From Kutzneria buriramensis (GTDB lineage: Bacteria > Actinomycetota > Actinomycetes > Mycobacteriales > Pseudonocardiaceae), in NCBI RefSeq assembly GCF_003387475.1, contig NZ_QUNO01000011.1, forward strand, positions 310,001-374,000: DNA of 64,000 nucleotides. The letters run 5' to 3'. Position numbers and translations under genes: made by a program. Below are positions 51,447 to 60,623 of the stretch, piece by piece (the first letter of the stretch is position 1; the number at the start of each line of letters is the position of its first letter). The notes under the pieces are model-generated. The model saw only the letters and a list, made by a program, of their open reading frames with translations. It was not told where the DNA came from and ran no database searches.

Positions 51447-52726
51447 TGGTTGCCTCCGGCGGCGGGAACGACGAGCACGGCCCGGGAATCCGGCCGCAGG
51501 GCCTTGGCGGCGGCCGCCACCTGGTCCGTGGTGACGGCGCGGATCCGCTCCGGCAGCTCCGAGGCGAGTTCGGCGCGGCCGTGCAGCAGTTCCGACGCGC
51601 CGAACGACAGCGTGCGCGAGGTGATGCGGTCGTGGTCGCGGTGCATCGCCGCGGCCCACCGCGCGGCCACCCGCGCCAGCTCGTCCTCCTGCGGCCCGGT
51701 CGCGGCGAGCTTCTCCAGCTCGTCGTCGAGCACGCCGAGCAGCCGGTCCTCGGAGACCTCGGGGGAGTGCATGGCGGTCACCGTGAACGTGTCGGGGTCA
51801 CGCGCGTCGAGCGGCCCGAACAGGCCCGCGCTCACCGAGATGTCGGTGACCAGCGGCTCGCGGTGCACCATGCGCTGCTGCAACCGCGAGGCGTCGCCGT
51901 CGGACAGCACCGCCGAGAGCACCACGTTGGCCAGGTAGCCGTCGAGGTCCGTGCCCGGGTCCGGCAGCCGGTAGCCCACCGCGAGCGCCGGCAGCGGCGC
52001 GTGCGGGTCCTCGTGCACGGCGCGCTGCTCGCCCTGTGGCCACGGCTCGGCGAACGAGGGTCGCACCGGCGTCGGCCGCGTCGGCACGTCGCCGAAGTGC
52101 TTGTTCACCAGCTCGGTCGCCTGCTCCAGGGCGAAGTCGCCGGCCACCGTCAGCACCGCGTTGCCCGGTGCGTAGTAGGTGTCGAAGAACTGCGCGCAGT
52201 CGTCCAGGTTGGCCTGCTCCAGCTCGGTGAAGTCGCCGTAGCCGTTGTGCGCGTTGGGGAACGTCGAGTAGAGCACCGGAGGCAGCCAGATCCACGGGAA
52301 CCCGCCGTACGGCGTGTTCAGCACCCGCAGCCGGATCTCCTCCTTGACCACGTCGATCTGGTTGTTCAGGTTCTCCTGGGTGATGCGGGGCGCCCGCATC
52401 CGGTCCGCCTCCAGGAACAGCGCCCGCTCCAGCGCCGCCGACGGCAGCGTCTCGAAGTAGTCGGTGTAGTCCGGGTGCGTGGACCCGTTGAATGTGCCGC
52501 CGGAGGACTGCACGTGCCGGAAGTGCGCCAGCTTCTCCAGGCTCTCGCTGCCCTGGAACATGAGGTGCTCGAAGAGGTGCGCGAACCCGGTCCGGCCCTC
52601 GGGCTCGGAGCGGAAGCCCACGTCGTAGTGCACGCTCACGCCGACCACCGGGGCTGTGCGGTCGGGGGCGAGCACCACGCGCAGGCCGTTGGGGAGAGTG
52701 AACCTGTGCAGTTCCGGAGCGGCCAT
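51443..52726 (-). CDS. M16 family zinc peptidase, catalytic subunit
   Basis: A 427-residue peptidase. The inverted zinc motif HLFEH is at residues 50-54 (GFAHLFEHLMFQGSE), with the downstream glutamate in VVKEEIRLR. The N-terminus LPNGLRVVLAPDRTAPVVGV is canonical. It is first in the three-gene operon M16A-M16B-nudC. Bacterial M16 pairs degrade short peptides in the cytoplasm, and this protein has no signal peptide. Confidence 0.92.
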   Translation of the reverse strand: MAAPELHRFTLPNGLRVVLAPDRTAPVVGVSVHYDVGFRSEPEGRTGFAHLFEHLMFQGSESLEKLAHFRHVQSSGGTFNGSTHPDYTDYFETLPSAALERALFLEADRMRAPRITQENLNNQIDVVKEEIRLRVLNTPYGGFPWIWLPPVLYSTFPNAHNGYGDFTELEQANLDDCAQFFDTYYAPGNAVLTVAGDFALEQATELVNKHFGDVPTRPTPVRPSFAEPWPQGEQRAVHEDPHAPLPALAVGYRLPDPGTDLDGYLANVVLSAVLSDGDASRLQQRMVHREPLVTDISVSAGLFGPLDARDPDTFTVTAMHSPEVSEDRLLGVLDDELEKLAATGPQEDELARVAARWAAAMHRDHDRITSRTLSFGASELLHGRAELASELPERIRAVTTDQVAAAAKALRPDSRAVLVVPAAGGNQ

Positions 52727-52828
52727 GACACAGAGACTACGACGTCGCGAGGTCAGCCCAGGGTCGTAGGCAGCTGATCAACCCCTGGCGCGATGTCCGC
52801 CTACGGCTGAACTGGCGATTGTCGCCGC

Positions 52829-54259
52829 ATGAGCTTGTCAAGCCTGGCCGCGGCCACCGCGCTCGCTGTGTCCGCGGTCACATCCAACCCCGCCCCACTG
52901 CTGCCCGATCTGGGCAACGACGGCTACCAGGTCGCCGCCTACGACCTCACCTATGACGTCGATCCGGCGACCACGCTGCTACCCGGCACCGTGCGGATCA
53001 CCGCCGTCGCCGCTCGCCGGCTGTCCGAGTTCAAGCTCGACTACGCCGGCGGCGCCGTCGCCAAGGTGCAGGTCGACGGCCGCCCGGCGGCGTTCCACCT
53101 CGACAAGGAGAAGCTGGTCGTCGATCCGGCGACCGCGATCTGGGGCCCGTTCACCGTCACCGTCGACTTCACCGCCGACCGCGCCGCCCGGGTGCCCTCC
53201 GTCGTGGATCCCACGGCCGGCTGGAGCAACGATCCCGACGGCGGCTTCGCGTGGTTCGGGCAGCCGGACCGCGCGCACCTCTTCTTCCCCTGCAACGACG
53301 CCGTGAACGACAAGGCGTACTTCACGTACCACGTGACCGTCCCAACCGGATGGACGGCGGTAGCGAATGGCGCATTAGTTGCGCGACATGACACAAAATC
53401 CGCATCCACTTTCACCTACACGTCGGCGCATCCGCTCGCGACGCAGCTGGCGCAGCTCGCCGTCGGCAAGTACGCCCTCGTCACGGGAACCGGTCCGAAC
53501 GGCCTCCCGCTGCGCAGCGCCGTGCCGGATCCGGCGGCCGCCAAGCCGGTGCTGGACCAGCTGCCCAGCTACCTGGACTGGCTCCAGCAGCACATCGGCC
53601 GCCCCTTCCCGTTCGAGACGGTCGGCCTCCTCGGCGCCGCGAACCGGCCCATGCAGACGGACGCCCTGGAGACGCAGACCCTGCCCGTGTTCGAGGCGAG
53701 CGCGCTGACCAAGCCGGAGAACGGCTACGTGGTCGTGCACGAACTCGCGCACCAGTGGTTCGGCGACTCCGCCGGCATCGCCGACTGGAACGACATCTGG
53801 CTCAGCGAGGGCTTCGCCAGCTACTTCGACCACGTCTACACCGCCGAGCACGGCGGCCAGCCGCTCGCGGACTCGCTCAAGTGGTCCTACGAGGTGCTGG
53901 ATCCCGAGGTGCGGGCCAACGGCCTCGCGCCGGCGAATCCGGTCCGTCCCGACCTCGTGTTCGGGCTCGGCCGGGGCGAGGGCGCTCTGGTCGTCTACGC
54001 GCTGCACGAGAAGGTCGGCGACCAGGTGTTCCGCCGCATCATCGACACCTACCTGGACCGCTACCGTGACGGCTCGGCCACCAGCGCCGACTTCATCCGG
54101 GTGGCGACTCAGGTGAGCGGCCAGGACCTCGGCCCGTTCCTGCACGACTGGCTGTACGGCAGCACCACGCCGCCGATGCCCGGCCACCCGGACTGGACGG
54201 CTACGACTTCAGCGACCGCAGGTGCCCACTCTGCGCCAGCACCCCGTCCAGGGAGCTGA
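52829..54259 (+). CDS. Secreted M1 family metallopeptidase
   Basis: A 476-residue M1 peptidase with a short signal peptide (MSLSSLAAATALAVSAVTSN). The zinc motif HELAH (H304, H308) and the third ligand E327 (WLSEGFASY) fit HExxH-X18-E. The exopeptidase GxMEN loop is DALETQT, a variant common in this secreted subfamily. The N-terminal beta domain begins GYQVAAYDLTYDVDP. The gene lacks the C-terminal M1 helical domain. Its last 59 bp overlap the convergent DUF2207 gene. Confidence 0.9.
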   Translation: MSLSSLAAATALAVSAVTSNPAPLLPDLGNDGYQVAAYDLTYDVDPATTLLPGTVRITAVAARRLSEFKLDYAGGAVAKVQVDGRPAAFHLDKEKLVVDPATAIWGPFTVTVDFTADRAARVPSVVDPTAGWSNDPDGGFAWFGQPDRAHLFFPCNDAVNDKAYFTYHVTVPTGWTAVANGALVARHDTKSASTFTYTSAHPLATQLAQLAVGKYALVTGTGPNGLPLRSAVPDPAAAKPVLDQLPSYLDWLQQHIGRPFPFETVGLLGAANRPMQTDALETQTLPVFEASALTKPENGYVVVHELAHQWFGDSAGIADWNDIWLSEGFASYFDHVYTAEHGGQPLADSLKWSYEVLDPEVRANGLAPANPVRPDLVFGLGRGEGALVVYALHEKVGDQVFRRIIDTYLDRYRDGSATSADFIRVATQVSGQDLGPFLHDWLYGSTTPPMPGHPDWTATTSATAGAHSAPAPRPGS

Positions 54260-55934
54260 GGAACGCCGGGAAGCGGCTGGCGAACCGGTCCAAGTTGCGG
54301 GCGTGCTCGGTCTCGCCGAACCAGTACAGGCCGGGCGTGCCGTCGGCGTCCGGGTCGAGGCCGCGGAACGTGGTCAGCCACCGCTCGGTCTGGCCCAGCA
54401 CCACCGCGTAGGGCAGCGACCGGGAGAACACCATCTCCCGGTCGCCGTCCGGGATGTCAGTGGGTGACACGGTTGTCAGGTACGTCAACAAACCGCGCAC
54501 CTGCTGCAACAGCGCACTGCCCCGACGCGTGCGCGCCGGCATGGAGCGGGAGCCGGCGGCGAGCGCCGCGCCGGCTATGACCACCGCGAGTCCGAGCAGC
54601 GCGTGCCCGATGGTCAGCGCCAGCACCACCGTGAGCACGATGCCGAGCGCCACGATGCCCACGCCGCCCCACCACCAGCGGCTGCGCTCGGTGTCGGGGC
54701 GCCGCGCGAACCACTCCTTGGCCACGACGTCCGAGTACAGCGCCGCGCGCGCCGCCGCGAGATCCACGCCCTTGCCGCGCAGCTGCGACAGCTGCACCTG
54801 GTCGGCGTCACGGAGCAGCGACGCGTACACCGCCTTCTCGTACGCCGTCAGCGCGTCGTCGGCGGCATTACGGCGCACGATGCGCCAGTCGACGACGCCG
54901 TCGCCGCCCGGCACCTCGTCGATCCACAGGTAGTTGCGCACCGCGAGGTCGATGACCGTCGCCGTCACGTCGACGACGTCCACGTGCTCGTCGATGACGG
55001 TGCCGACCTGACCCGGCAGCACACCGTCGGGGGAGGCGAACGCCACGTGTCCCTGCGCGTCCTTCGCCAGCACCTCCACCGGACCGACGTCACCGGCGAG
55101 CGCCTTCGCGTCGCGGCCTCGCGCGTACCAGAGCAGGCCGAGACCGGCCAGCAGCAGCACGACCAACGCCACCAGGCCGATGCCCGTCTGGGGGGTCAAC
55201 GCGAACGCGGACCCCAGCGTGTTGGTCGACTCCACGCGCTCGTTCACCGGCACCGAGCCGCGCGGGAGCCCCACCGCGAAGTCCACGCGCTGCCCCGCGC
55301 CGAGCTTGTCCTGCTCGGCGGTCGGCACGCCGCCCTCGCCGATCTGCGACAGGTTGCACGCCGTCGTCGAATCGGGGTCACCGGCCAGACACGTGATGGA
55401 CTGCGGCTCTGCCGGCGTCACCACCGACACCGTGAGCCGGTCGATCGTCACGTCCCAGCCGCTGGCCACCTGCCAGCGCACGTCCTCCAGTTCGCCCTGG
55501 TCCGCGACGGCGCCGTCGACCACGTAGCTGATGGTCGAGGTGCCCGCGCCCACGTGCACCGTGAGGTTCTGGTCGTCCGCCGAGGCGCTGCCGTTGCCGG
55601 ACACCTTCGCGCCCGTCACGGTGAACACACGCTCGGTGTCCGGACCGGACACCAGCCGCAGCGGAGCCGTCCGATTCGCGGACTTCCCGGCCGGCACGGT
55701 GATCTGCTCGCTCACCGTGAGCTTGCCGTCCCGCTCGACCTTCAGCGCGATCTGCGTCTGCACGCCGTCGGACGGCGCGGCGGCATGCGGTGCGAACACT
55801 GCGCCTGCGGAGAACGTGAGCGTGGCCACGGCCAGCCCCCAGTTGGAGAACACGGGAGCGGACAATAGTGCAGCGCGCCTATCCTTGCGGCGGTATCCAC
55901 CAAGGGGGCGACGGTTGACCAGTGCCGCCCGCAA
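54201..55934 (-). CDS. DUF2207 domain-containing membrane protein
   Basis: A protein of up to 577 residues. A basic N-terminus and signal-like segment (FSNWGLAVATLTFSAGAVF) lead into an extracytoplasmic beta domain with a SITCLAGDPDS Cys pair. One transmembrane helix (GIGLVALVVLLLAGLGLLWY, ~245-265), a cytoplasmic wing, two further helices (~430-470) and a tail ending near HLRSLKS follow. This is the DUF2207 layout. The start is uncertain: TTG 55934 overlaps the divergent gene's start, and GTG 55853 is an alternative. Confidence 0.82.
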   Translation of the reverse strand: MRAALVNRRPLGGYRRKDRRAALLSAPVFSNWGLAVATLTFSAGAVFAPHAAAPSDGVQTQIALKVERDGKLTVSEQITVPAGKSANRTAPLRLVSGPDTERVFTVTGAKVSGNGSASADDQNLTVHVGAGTSTISYVVDGAVADQGELEDVRWQVASGWDVTIDRLTVSVVTPAEPQSITCLAGDPDSTTACNLSQIGEGGVPTAEQDKLGAGQRVDFAVGLPRGSVPVNERVESTNTLGSAFALTPQTGIGLVALVVLLLAGLGLLWYARGRDAKALAGDVGPVEVLAKDAQGHVAFASPDGVLPGQVGTVIDEHVDVVDVTATVIDLAVRNYLWIDEVPGGDGVVDWRIVRRNAADDALTAYEKAVYASLLRDADQVQLSQLRGKGVDLAAARAALYSDVVAKEWFARRPDTERSRWWWGGVGIVALGIVLTVVLALTIGHALLGLAVVIAGAALAAGSRSMPARTRRGSALLQQVRGLLTYLTTVSPTDIPDGDREMVFSRSLPYAVVLGQTERWLTTFRGLDPDADGTPGLYWFGETEHARNLDRFASRFPAFLSSLDGVLAQSGHLRSLKS

Positions 55935-56797
55935 AGCAGAGGGCGTCGATGGTGCTTCCGAGTGCTGCTCCGGTACGACGGATGTCGTTGGCGGACCGGC
56001 TCGTGCTGTTCGGTGTGGTGGGCTTCGCGCTGGCCATCCTGTTAGTGGTCCGCGTCATCGCGCCCACCGACGCCATCGCCGGCACCGCGCAGGCCGAGCC
56101 GCCGCGTCAGGTCGTCGCACTCGCGACCAACCCGCTGCTGACGTATCCGGCCTCGCTCGCGCCCACCACGTGCGACCTGCCCAAGTTCGGGCGCGCCGCC
56201 GACCAGTTACGCGCGTACCTGGAGGCCGAGCTCACCTGCCTGGACGCCGCGTGGAAGCCCGTCGTCACGGCGCTGAACATGCCGTTCCAGCTGACGAAGC
56301 TGACCATGGACAACAGCTCCGGCTCCTGCAAGTCGCGCGATGACGGCACCCCCGTCGCCTTCTACTGCGGCGCCGACAACGAGCTGCACATGCCGCTGCA
56401 GACCGTGCTCGACGGCACCGACGGCGTGCCGGCGGTGATTCTCGGCGTGATGGCCCACGAGTACGGGCACCACGTCCAGGACATGAGCGGCATCCTGCTC
56501 GCCGAGTCCCGCCGCGAGGCGAGCGCCGGCCGGGACACCCCGGCAGGACTCGAACTTTCCCGGCGGTTGGAGCTGCAAGCGAACTGCTTCGCCGGTATGT
56601 TCCTCGCCAGCGTTGCCGGGCGCGGCTCGGTCAGCCGGTCGATGGCCGGCGACGGAGCCGCCGCGTTCGCCGACGGCGGTGGCGAGAAGGACCACGGCAC
56701 CGCGCAGAACCAGGGGCGCTGGGCCGAGGTCGGGTACCAGCAGAACAAGACCGCCGCGTGCAACACGTGGTCGGCGGCGCAGGGGGACGTCAGTTGA
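55922..56797 (+). CDS. Neutral zinc metallopeptidase, tandem copy 1
   Basis: A 291-residue protein if it starts at GTG 55922; ATG 55949, preceded by GAGGG, is equally good. One transmembrane helix (RLVLFGVVGFALAILLVVRV, ~26-45) anchors an extracytoplasmic peptidase. The zinc motif HEYGH (H179, H183) is in GVMAHEYGHHVQDMSG, with the third ligand region RLELQANCFAGMFL. This is the Zn_peptidase (YpfJ-like) family, of unknown biological role. TTGA overlap joins it to copy 2. Confidence 0.85.
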   Translation: MPPAKQRASMVLPSAAPVRRMSLADRLVLFGVVGFALAILLVVRVIAPTDAIAGTAQAEPPRQVVALATNPLLTYPASLAPTTCDLPKFGRAADQLRAYLEAELTCLDAAWKPVVTALNMPFQLTKLTMDNSSGSCKSRDDGTPVAFYCGADNELHMPLQTVLDGTDGVPAVILGVMAHEYGHHVQDMSGILLAESRREASAGRDTPAGLELSRRLELQANCFAGMFLASVAGRGSVSRSMAGDGAAAFADGGGEKDHGTAQNQGRWAEVGYQQNKTAACNTWSAAQGDVS

Positions 56798-57915
56798 ATC
56801 CGTGGAACACCGGCAACGTGCCGCAGGGTCCGCTGCCGCCTCCCGTCCCCAGCCCGTACCCGCCGCGCATGCAGCCGCCGCCACCTCAGTACTACGGGCC
56901 GCCGCAGCCCCCGCAGTACAACCCGTACCCGATGCCGCCGGCGCGTCCGGTCATGCCGCCGCCGGTGCACGCCCAGATGGGGCGGCCGCCGCTACCACTG
57001 TCGCCCTACCCGCCACCTCCGCCACCAAGGCGGCCTTCGCGGCGTCCGTTCGTCACCCTGTTCCTCATCGGACTGGTGGTGCTGGGCGTCGCCGTGATCA
57101 GCCTCAACGGCCGCAACCGCAGCCAGCAGAGCAGCCCCCCGCCGCCGACCGGCCTGCCGACCTCCGTGCCCACGACGTCGCCCGGCGCCGGCGGCTCTGA
57201 CGGCGTCGACAAACTCGGCGACAACCCGTTGTTCAGCGCGAGCGGCGGCCCCAAGCAGGTGACGTGTCAGCTGCCGCGCTGGCAGTCGGTGCCGGCCGCG
57301 TCGAACGCGTACTTCACCGCCGCGTTGCCGTGCCTGGACGCGGCGTGGGCGCCCGTGCTCCAGTCCGTGAACCTGCCGTTCCACGAGCCGAAGCTCGCCT
57401 TCCCCAGCGGCAAGACGTGGAGCAGCCCGTGCGGGTCGGTGTCGCAGGAGGAGGCTGCGGCGTTCTACTGCGGCGGCGACCAGACCCTGTACATGCCGAT
57501 GTCCGGCCTCCAGACCGACGTCTTCGGCAACCACTCGGGCGCGTACCTCGCCGTCTTCGCGCACGAGTACGGCCATTTCGTGCAGGACCTCAGCGGTGTT
57601 TTAACCGCCGCGCACGAGAAGGAGTACACCGGCACCGACCCGGACAGCGCCGCCAGTCTCGAGGTCTCGCGCCGGCTCGAACTCCAGGCCCAGTGCTTCT
57701 CCGGGCTGTTCCTCGCCGCCGCCGTCAACCGCGGCTCCGTCGACCAGGCGGTCGCGCGGGACGCCGAGGACACCCAGGAGCGCGGCGACCAGCCCGGCGA
57801 GCGCCGCGACCACGGCACCAGCGCGCACGCGTCGGCGTGGTGGACGCAGGGATTCGTGAAGCAGACGGTCGCGCAGTGCAACACATGGGTGGCGAGCAGC
57901 TCCGACGTGCAGTGA
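56794..57915 (+). CDS. Neutral zinc metallopeptidase, tandem copy 2, with proline-rich N-terminus
   Basis: A 373-residue protein from TTG 56794, in a TTGA overlap with copy 1. Residues ~1-80 are Pro/Tyr-rich and cytoplasmic (PPPVPSPYPP, PPQYYGPPQPP). One transmembrane helix (FVTLFLIGLVVLGVAVISL) and a Ser/Thr/Pro linker follow. The peptidase domain has CLDAAWAPVLQSVNLPF, FYCGGDQTLYMP, AHEYGHFVQDLSG and RLELQAQCFSGLFL. All the motifs of copy 1 are present. Confidence 0.87.
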   Translation: MNPWNTGNVPQGPLPPPVPSPYPPRMQPPPPQYYGPPQPPQYNPYPMPPARPVMPPPVHAQMGRPPLPLSPYPPPPPPRRPSRRPFVTLFLIGLVVLGVAVISLNGRNRSQQSSPPPPTGLPTSVPTTSPGAGGSDGVDKLGDNPLFSASGGPKQVTCQLPRWQSVPAASNAYFTAALPCLDAAWAPVLQSVNLPFHEPKLAFPSGKTWSSPCGSVSQEEAAAFYCGGDQTLYMPMSGLQTDVFGNHSGAYLAVFAHEYGHFVQDLSGVLTAAHEKEYTGTDPDSAASLEVSRRLELQAQCFSGLFLAAAVNRGSVDQAVARDAEDTQERGDQPGERRDHGTSAHASAWWTQGFVKQTVAQCNTWVASSSDVQ

Positions 57916-57952
57916 CCCGCCACGCGGGGACCGATCAAGGGGGAGATCCGCA

Positions 57953-59185
57953 GTGACCCAGCCGCCCGGCTGGCAGCCCGGCTATGGCGGCGGCGTGCCT
58001 CCGCTGCCGCCGCCCGTGCCGAGTCCGTACCCGACGAGCTACCCGCCACCTCCGCCTCCGCCGGTGAACTACCCGCCGCCGGTAGCGCCGCCTCCGCCGT
58101 TCACCCCGCCGCCGGTGAACTGGGCGCGGCCGCCGGTCGTAGCACCGGTAATGCCGCCACCGCAGAGCGCCTGGCAGGGCCAGCCGCCACCACGGCGGTC
58201 CTCGCACGGTTGCCTGATCGCAGTCGTGCTGGTGGCGGTGGTTGTCGTCGGCATCGCCGCGATCGGCCTCAGCCACGCCGGACGCTCCCGGACAACTGCC
58301 AGCAGCGGCCACACCACGGCGACGTCGACCTGGTCCTCCGACCCGACGACGACCACCCGGCCGACCACGACGACGCCTCGGACCACCGCGTCGTCGCCTA
58401 CCTCGACGAGCCGGCACACGTACACCAGCACGCCGTCCCAGCCACCGACCAGCACGCAGCCGGCCGGCCCGCAGCCGGTGGTGAAGCTCGCCGACAACCC
58501 GCTGTTCGAGGTCGGCGGCCTGCCGGCGACGACCTGCAAGCTCAGCCGCTGGACGACCGATCCCGCCGGCGCAGAGCAGTTCTTCCGCAGCGCCGTGCCC
58601 TGCCTCGACGCGGCGTGGGCGCCGGTGATGCAGGCTGCCGGCCTGCCGTTCTTCAGTCCCAAACTGGCGTTCCCCAGGGGCACCTCGTGGAGCAGCCCCT
58701 GCGGCACGGTGACCTCGGACCGCGCCGCGGCGTTCTACTGCGACGGCGACAACACCCTCTACATGCCGTTCGAGGCGTTGCAGACTGCGCAGTACGGCGC
58801 GCATCCCGGCGTCTACCTGGCGTTGTTCGCCCACGAGTACGGACACCACGTGCAGGCGATGTCCGGCATCTCCAGGGCGTATGCCAACGCGCGGTTCACC
58901 AACAGCGACGGAAACAACGACGCCGGCTGGGAGTTGTCGCGTCGCCTCGAACTCGAGGCGCAGTGCTTCTCCGGCATGTTCCTGGCCGCCACCTCCGGTC
59001 GTGGTGACGTCGACGGCAATATCACGCGGGAGGCGCAGACCACGCAGGACCGCGGCGACCACAACGGACCACCGCGGGACCACGGCACGGACGACCACGC
59101 CTCGGGCTGGTGGAACACCGGCTTCCAGCGCAACAGCCTCGCCCAGTGCGACACCTGGCTGTCCAGCCCCGCCGACGTCGCCTGA
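57953..59185 (+). CDS. Neutral zinc metallopeptidase, tandem copy 3, with proline-rich N-terminus
   Basis: A 410-residue protein from GTG 57953 with an AGGGGGAG ribosome-binding site. It has a Pro-rich N-terminus (~1-80), a transmembrane helix (CLIAVVLVAVVVVGIAAIGL) and a long Thr/Ser/Pro stalk (~115-175). The catalytic domain has LADNPLFEVGG, CLDAAWAPVMQAAGLPFF, FYCDGDNTLYMP, AHEYGHHVQAMSG and RLELEAQCFSGMFL. It is close to copy 2, and the stalk is longer, so the peptidase is held further from the membrane. Confidence 0.88.
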   Translation: MTQPPGWQPGYGGGVPPLPPPVPSPYPTSYPPPPPPPVNYPPPVAPPPPFTPPPVNWARPPVVAPVMPPPQSAWQGQPPPRRSSHGCLIAVVLVAVVVVGIAAIGLSHAGRSRTTASSGHTTATSTWSSDPTTTTRPTTTTPRTTASSPTSTSRHTYTSTPSQPPTSTQPAGPQPVVKLADNPLFEVGGLPATTCKLSRWTTDPAGAEQFFRSAVPCLDAAWAPVMQAAGLPFFSPKLAFPRGTSWSSPCGTVTSDRAAAFYCDGDNTLYMPFEALQTAQYGAHPGVYLALFAHEYGHHVQAMSGISRAYANARFTNSDGNNDAGWELSRRLELEAQCFSGMFLAATSGRGDVDGNITREAQTTQDRGDHNGPPRDHGTDDHASGWWNTGFQRNSLAQCDTWLSSPADVA

Positions 59186-59201
59186 GTGGCAGGCTCGCGG
59201 C

Positions 59202-59954
59202 ATGGAGACGCGTGAGTGGATCGCCGCCGTGGGCGGCCAAGGCGAGCGGCTGGCGGCCGCCGCCGAGCAGGCCGGGCTGACCGCACCCGTGCCGACCTGC
59301 CCGGACTGGGTCGTCCGCGACCTGCTGCTGCACCTCGGCGGCGTGCACCGGTGGGCCGCGACGTTCGTCGGGCAGGCCCGCACCGAGCCGATCGACATCG
59401 CCGAGCCGCACGACATTGCCGACGAGTTGCCCGATGACGGCGGCCTGATCGCCTGGTTCCGGGCCGGCGTGACCGAGCTGGTGGATGTGCTCACCACCGC
59501 CCCGGCCGACCTAGATTGCTGGCACTTCATGCGGACCGCGCCGTCCGGGTCGTCGTTCTGGGCCCGGCGGCAGGCACACGAGACCACCATCCACAGCGTC
59601 GACGCCGAGGCCGCAGCCGGGCTGCCCTCGCCGATCCCGTCCGCGCTCGCCGCCGACGGCGTCGACGAGATGCTGTGCGGATTCCTGCCCCGCAACCGCC
59701 GGCTGCACGCCGACTCGGAACGATCCGTGCTGGTCAGCGCCACCGACACCGGCGATCACTGGCTCGTCCGCTACGGCCCCGAGCGGCCCGCCGCATCGCG
59801 TGTGCCGGAGGCGGTGAAGGCCGACGACACCATCGCCGGCACCGCCGCCGACCTGTACTTGTCGCTCTGGAACCGCCGCCCCTGGGACGGTCTCACCGGC
59901 GACGACGGGCTCTCCGGGCTCTGGGCCGACAAGGTCCAGGTCCGCTGGTCGTGA
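59202..59954 (+). CDS. Maleylpyruvate isomerase family mycothiol-dependent enzyme (TIGR03083-like)
   Basis: A 250-residue DinB-like four-helix protein. The N-terminus has VPTCPDWVVRDLLLHLGGVHRWA, the typical CPDWTVRDLLAHLG motif. A second metal/thiol motif is ARRQAHETTIHSVDAEAA. These histidines bind zinc in mycothiol-dependent enzymes of this fold. The C-terminal part (GTAADLYLSLWNRRPWDGL) is the SCP2-like end found in the family. Substrate unknown. It starts 16 bp after the third zinc peptidase gene. Confidence 0.85.
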   Translation: METREWIAAVGGQGERLAAAAEQAGLTAPVPTCPDWVVRDLLLHLGGVHRWAATFVGQARTEPIDIAEPHDIADELPDDGGLIAWFRAGVTELVDVLTTAPADLDCWHFMRTAPSGSSFWARRQAHETTIHSVDAEAAAGLPSPIPSALAADGVDEMLCGFLPRNRRLHADSERSVLVSATDTGDHWLVRYGPERPAASRVPEAVKADDTIAGTAADLYLSLWNRRPWDGLTGDDGLSGLWADKVQVRWS

Positions 59955-59958
59955 CGAG

Positions 59959-60579
59959 CTAGCCGGCCTCGCCGTTCGCCCGCTGGTGCGCCGTGGCCTC
60001 CGCCAGGCCGGACAGGTCCTCCGGCTCGGGGTTCCCCTCGACGGGCTTGAGCTCGTCGACCGGCTCCGCCTCCGCCTCGTCCTGGATCGGTGGGGCGGGG
60101 AAGGCCAGCGGCTCCTCGGCTCCGATCACGGGCGCCGGGGCCGCCATTTTCGGAACTGGCCGGTATCGGATCAGGTAGGCGTACAGCGCGCCGGCTGCGG
60201 CGCTGAGGCACAGCAGCAGAGCCGTGAGCCGGCCGTCCCGGCCGCCACCGACCTGCGCCGCGTCGGCCGCGTGTGCGCTGAGCTGGCCGTTCTCGTTCGT
60301 CACGACGACGTCCAGCACCGTGCCCTTGGCCTGGCCGCAGCCGTCCAGCGGGGCCTGCTTCTTCGAGCCGTCGACGGTGACCTCGACCATGTCGTGCGCG
60401 TTCGCGCCGCCGCACTGCGCCGAGGTCACCACCGTCGCCTTGGTGTGCACGGCCGACGGCGCGTCGGTGTTCGGGAAGCCGAGGGTCGGCCACCACACAA
60501 GCACCGCCGCGCCGATCCCGACCAGCCCGATGACCAGCAGGATCAGCACCCATCGCACCTGGGTCTGCCGAGCCGCCAC
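59959..60579 (-). CDS. Membrane protein of unknown function
   Basis: A 206-residue protein from GTG 60579. It has two transmembrane helices (WVLILLVIGLVGIGAAVLVWW at ~10-30 and LTALLLCLSAAAGALYAYLI at ~115-137) around an extracytoplasmic domain with cysteines at QCGG and GCGQ. A Glu/Pro-rich cytoplasmic tail follows (~150-206). It resembles conserved actinobacterial hypothetical proteins with DUF3592-like layout, but I cannot assign it firmly. It is on the same strand, 44 bp downstream of the lipoprotein gene. Confidence 0.65.
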   Translation of the reverse strand: MAARQTQVRWVLILLVIGLVGIGAAVLVWWPTLGFPNTDAPSAVHTKATVVTSAQCGGANAHDMVEVTVDGSKKQAPLDGCGQAKGTVLDVVVTNENGQLSAHAADAAQVGGGRDGRLTALLLCLSAAAGALYAYLIRYRPVPKMAAPAPVIGAEEPLAFPAPPIQDEAEAEPVDELKPVEGNPEPEDLSGLAEATAHQRANGEAG

Positions 60580-60623
60580 CCGTCCATCGTCCCAGACGGC
60601 CGGGCGTGTGGCACCCAGGCCCG

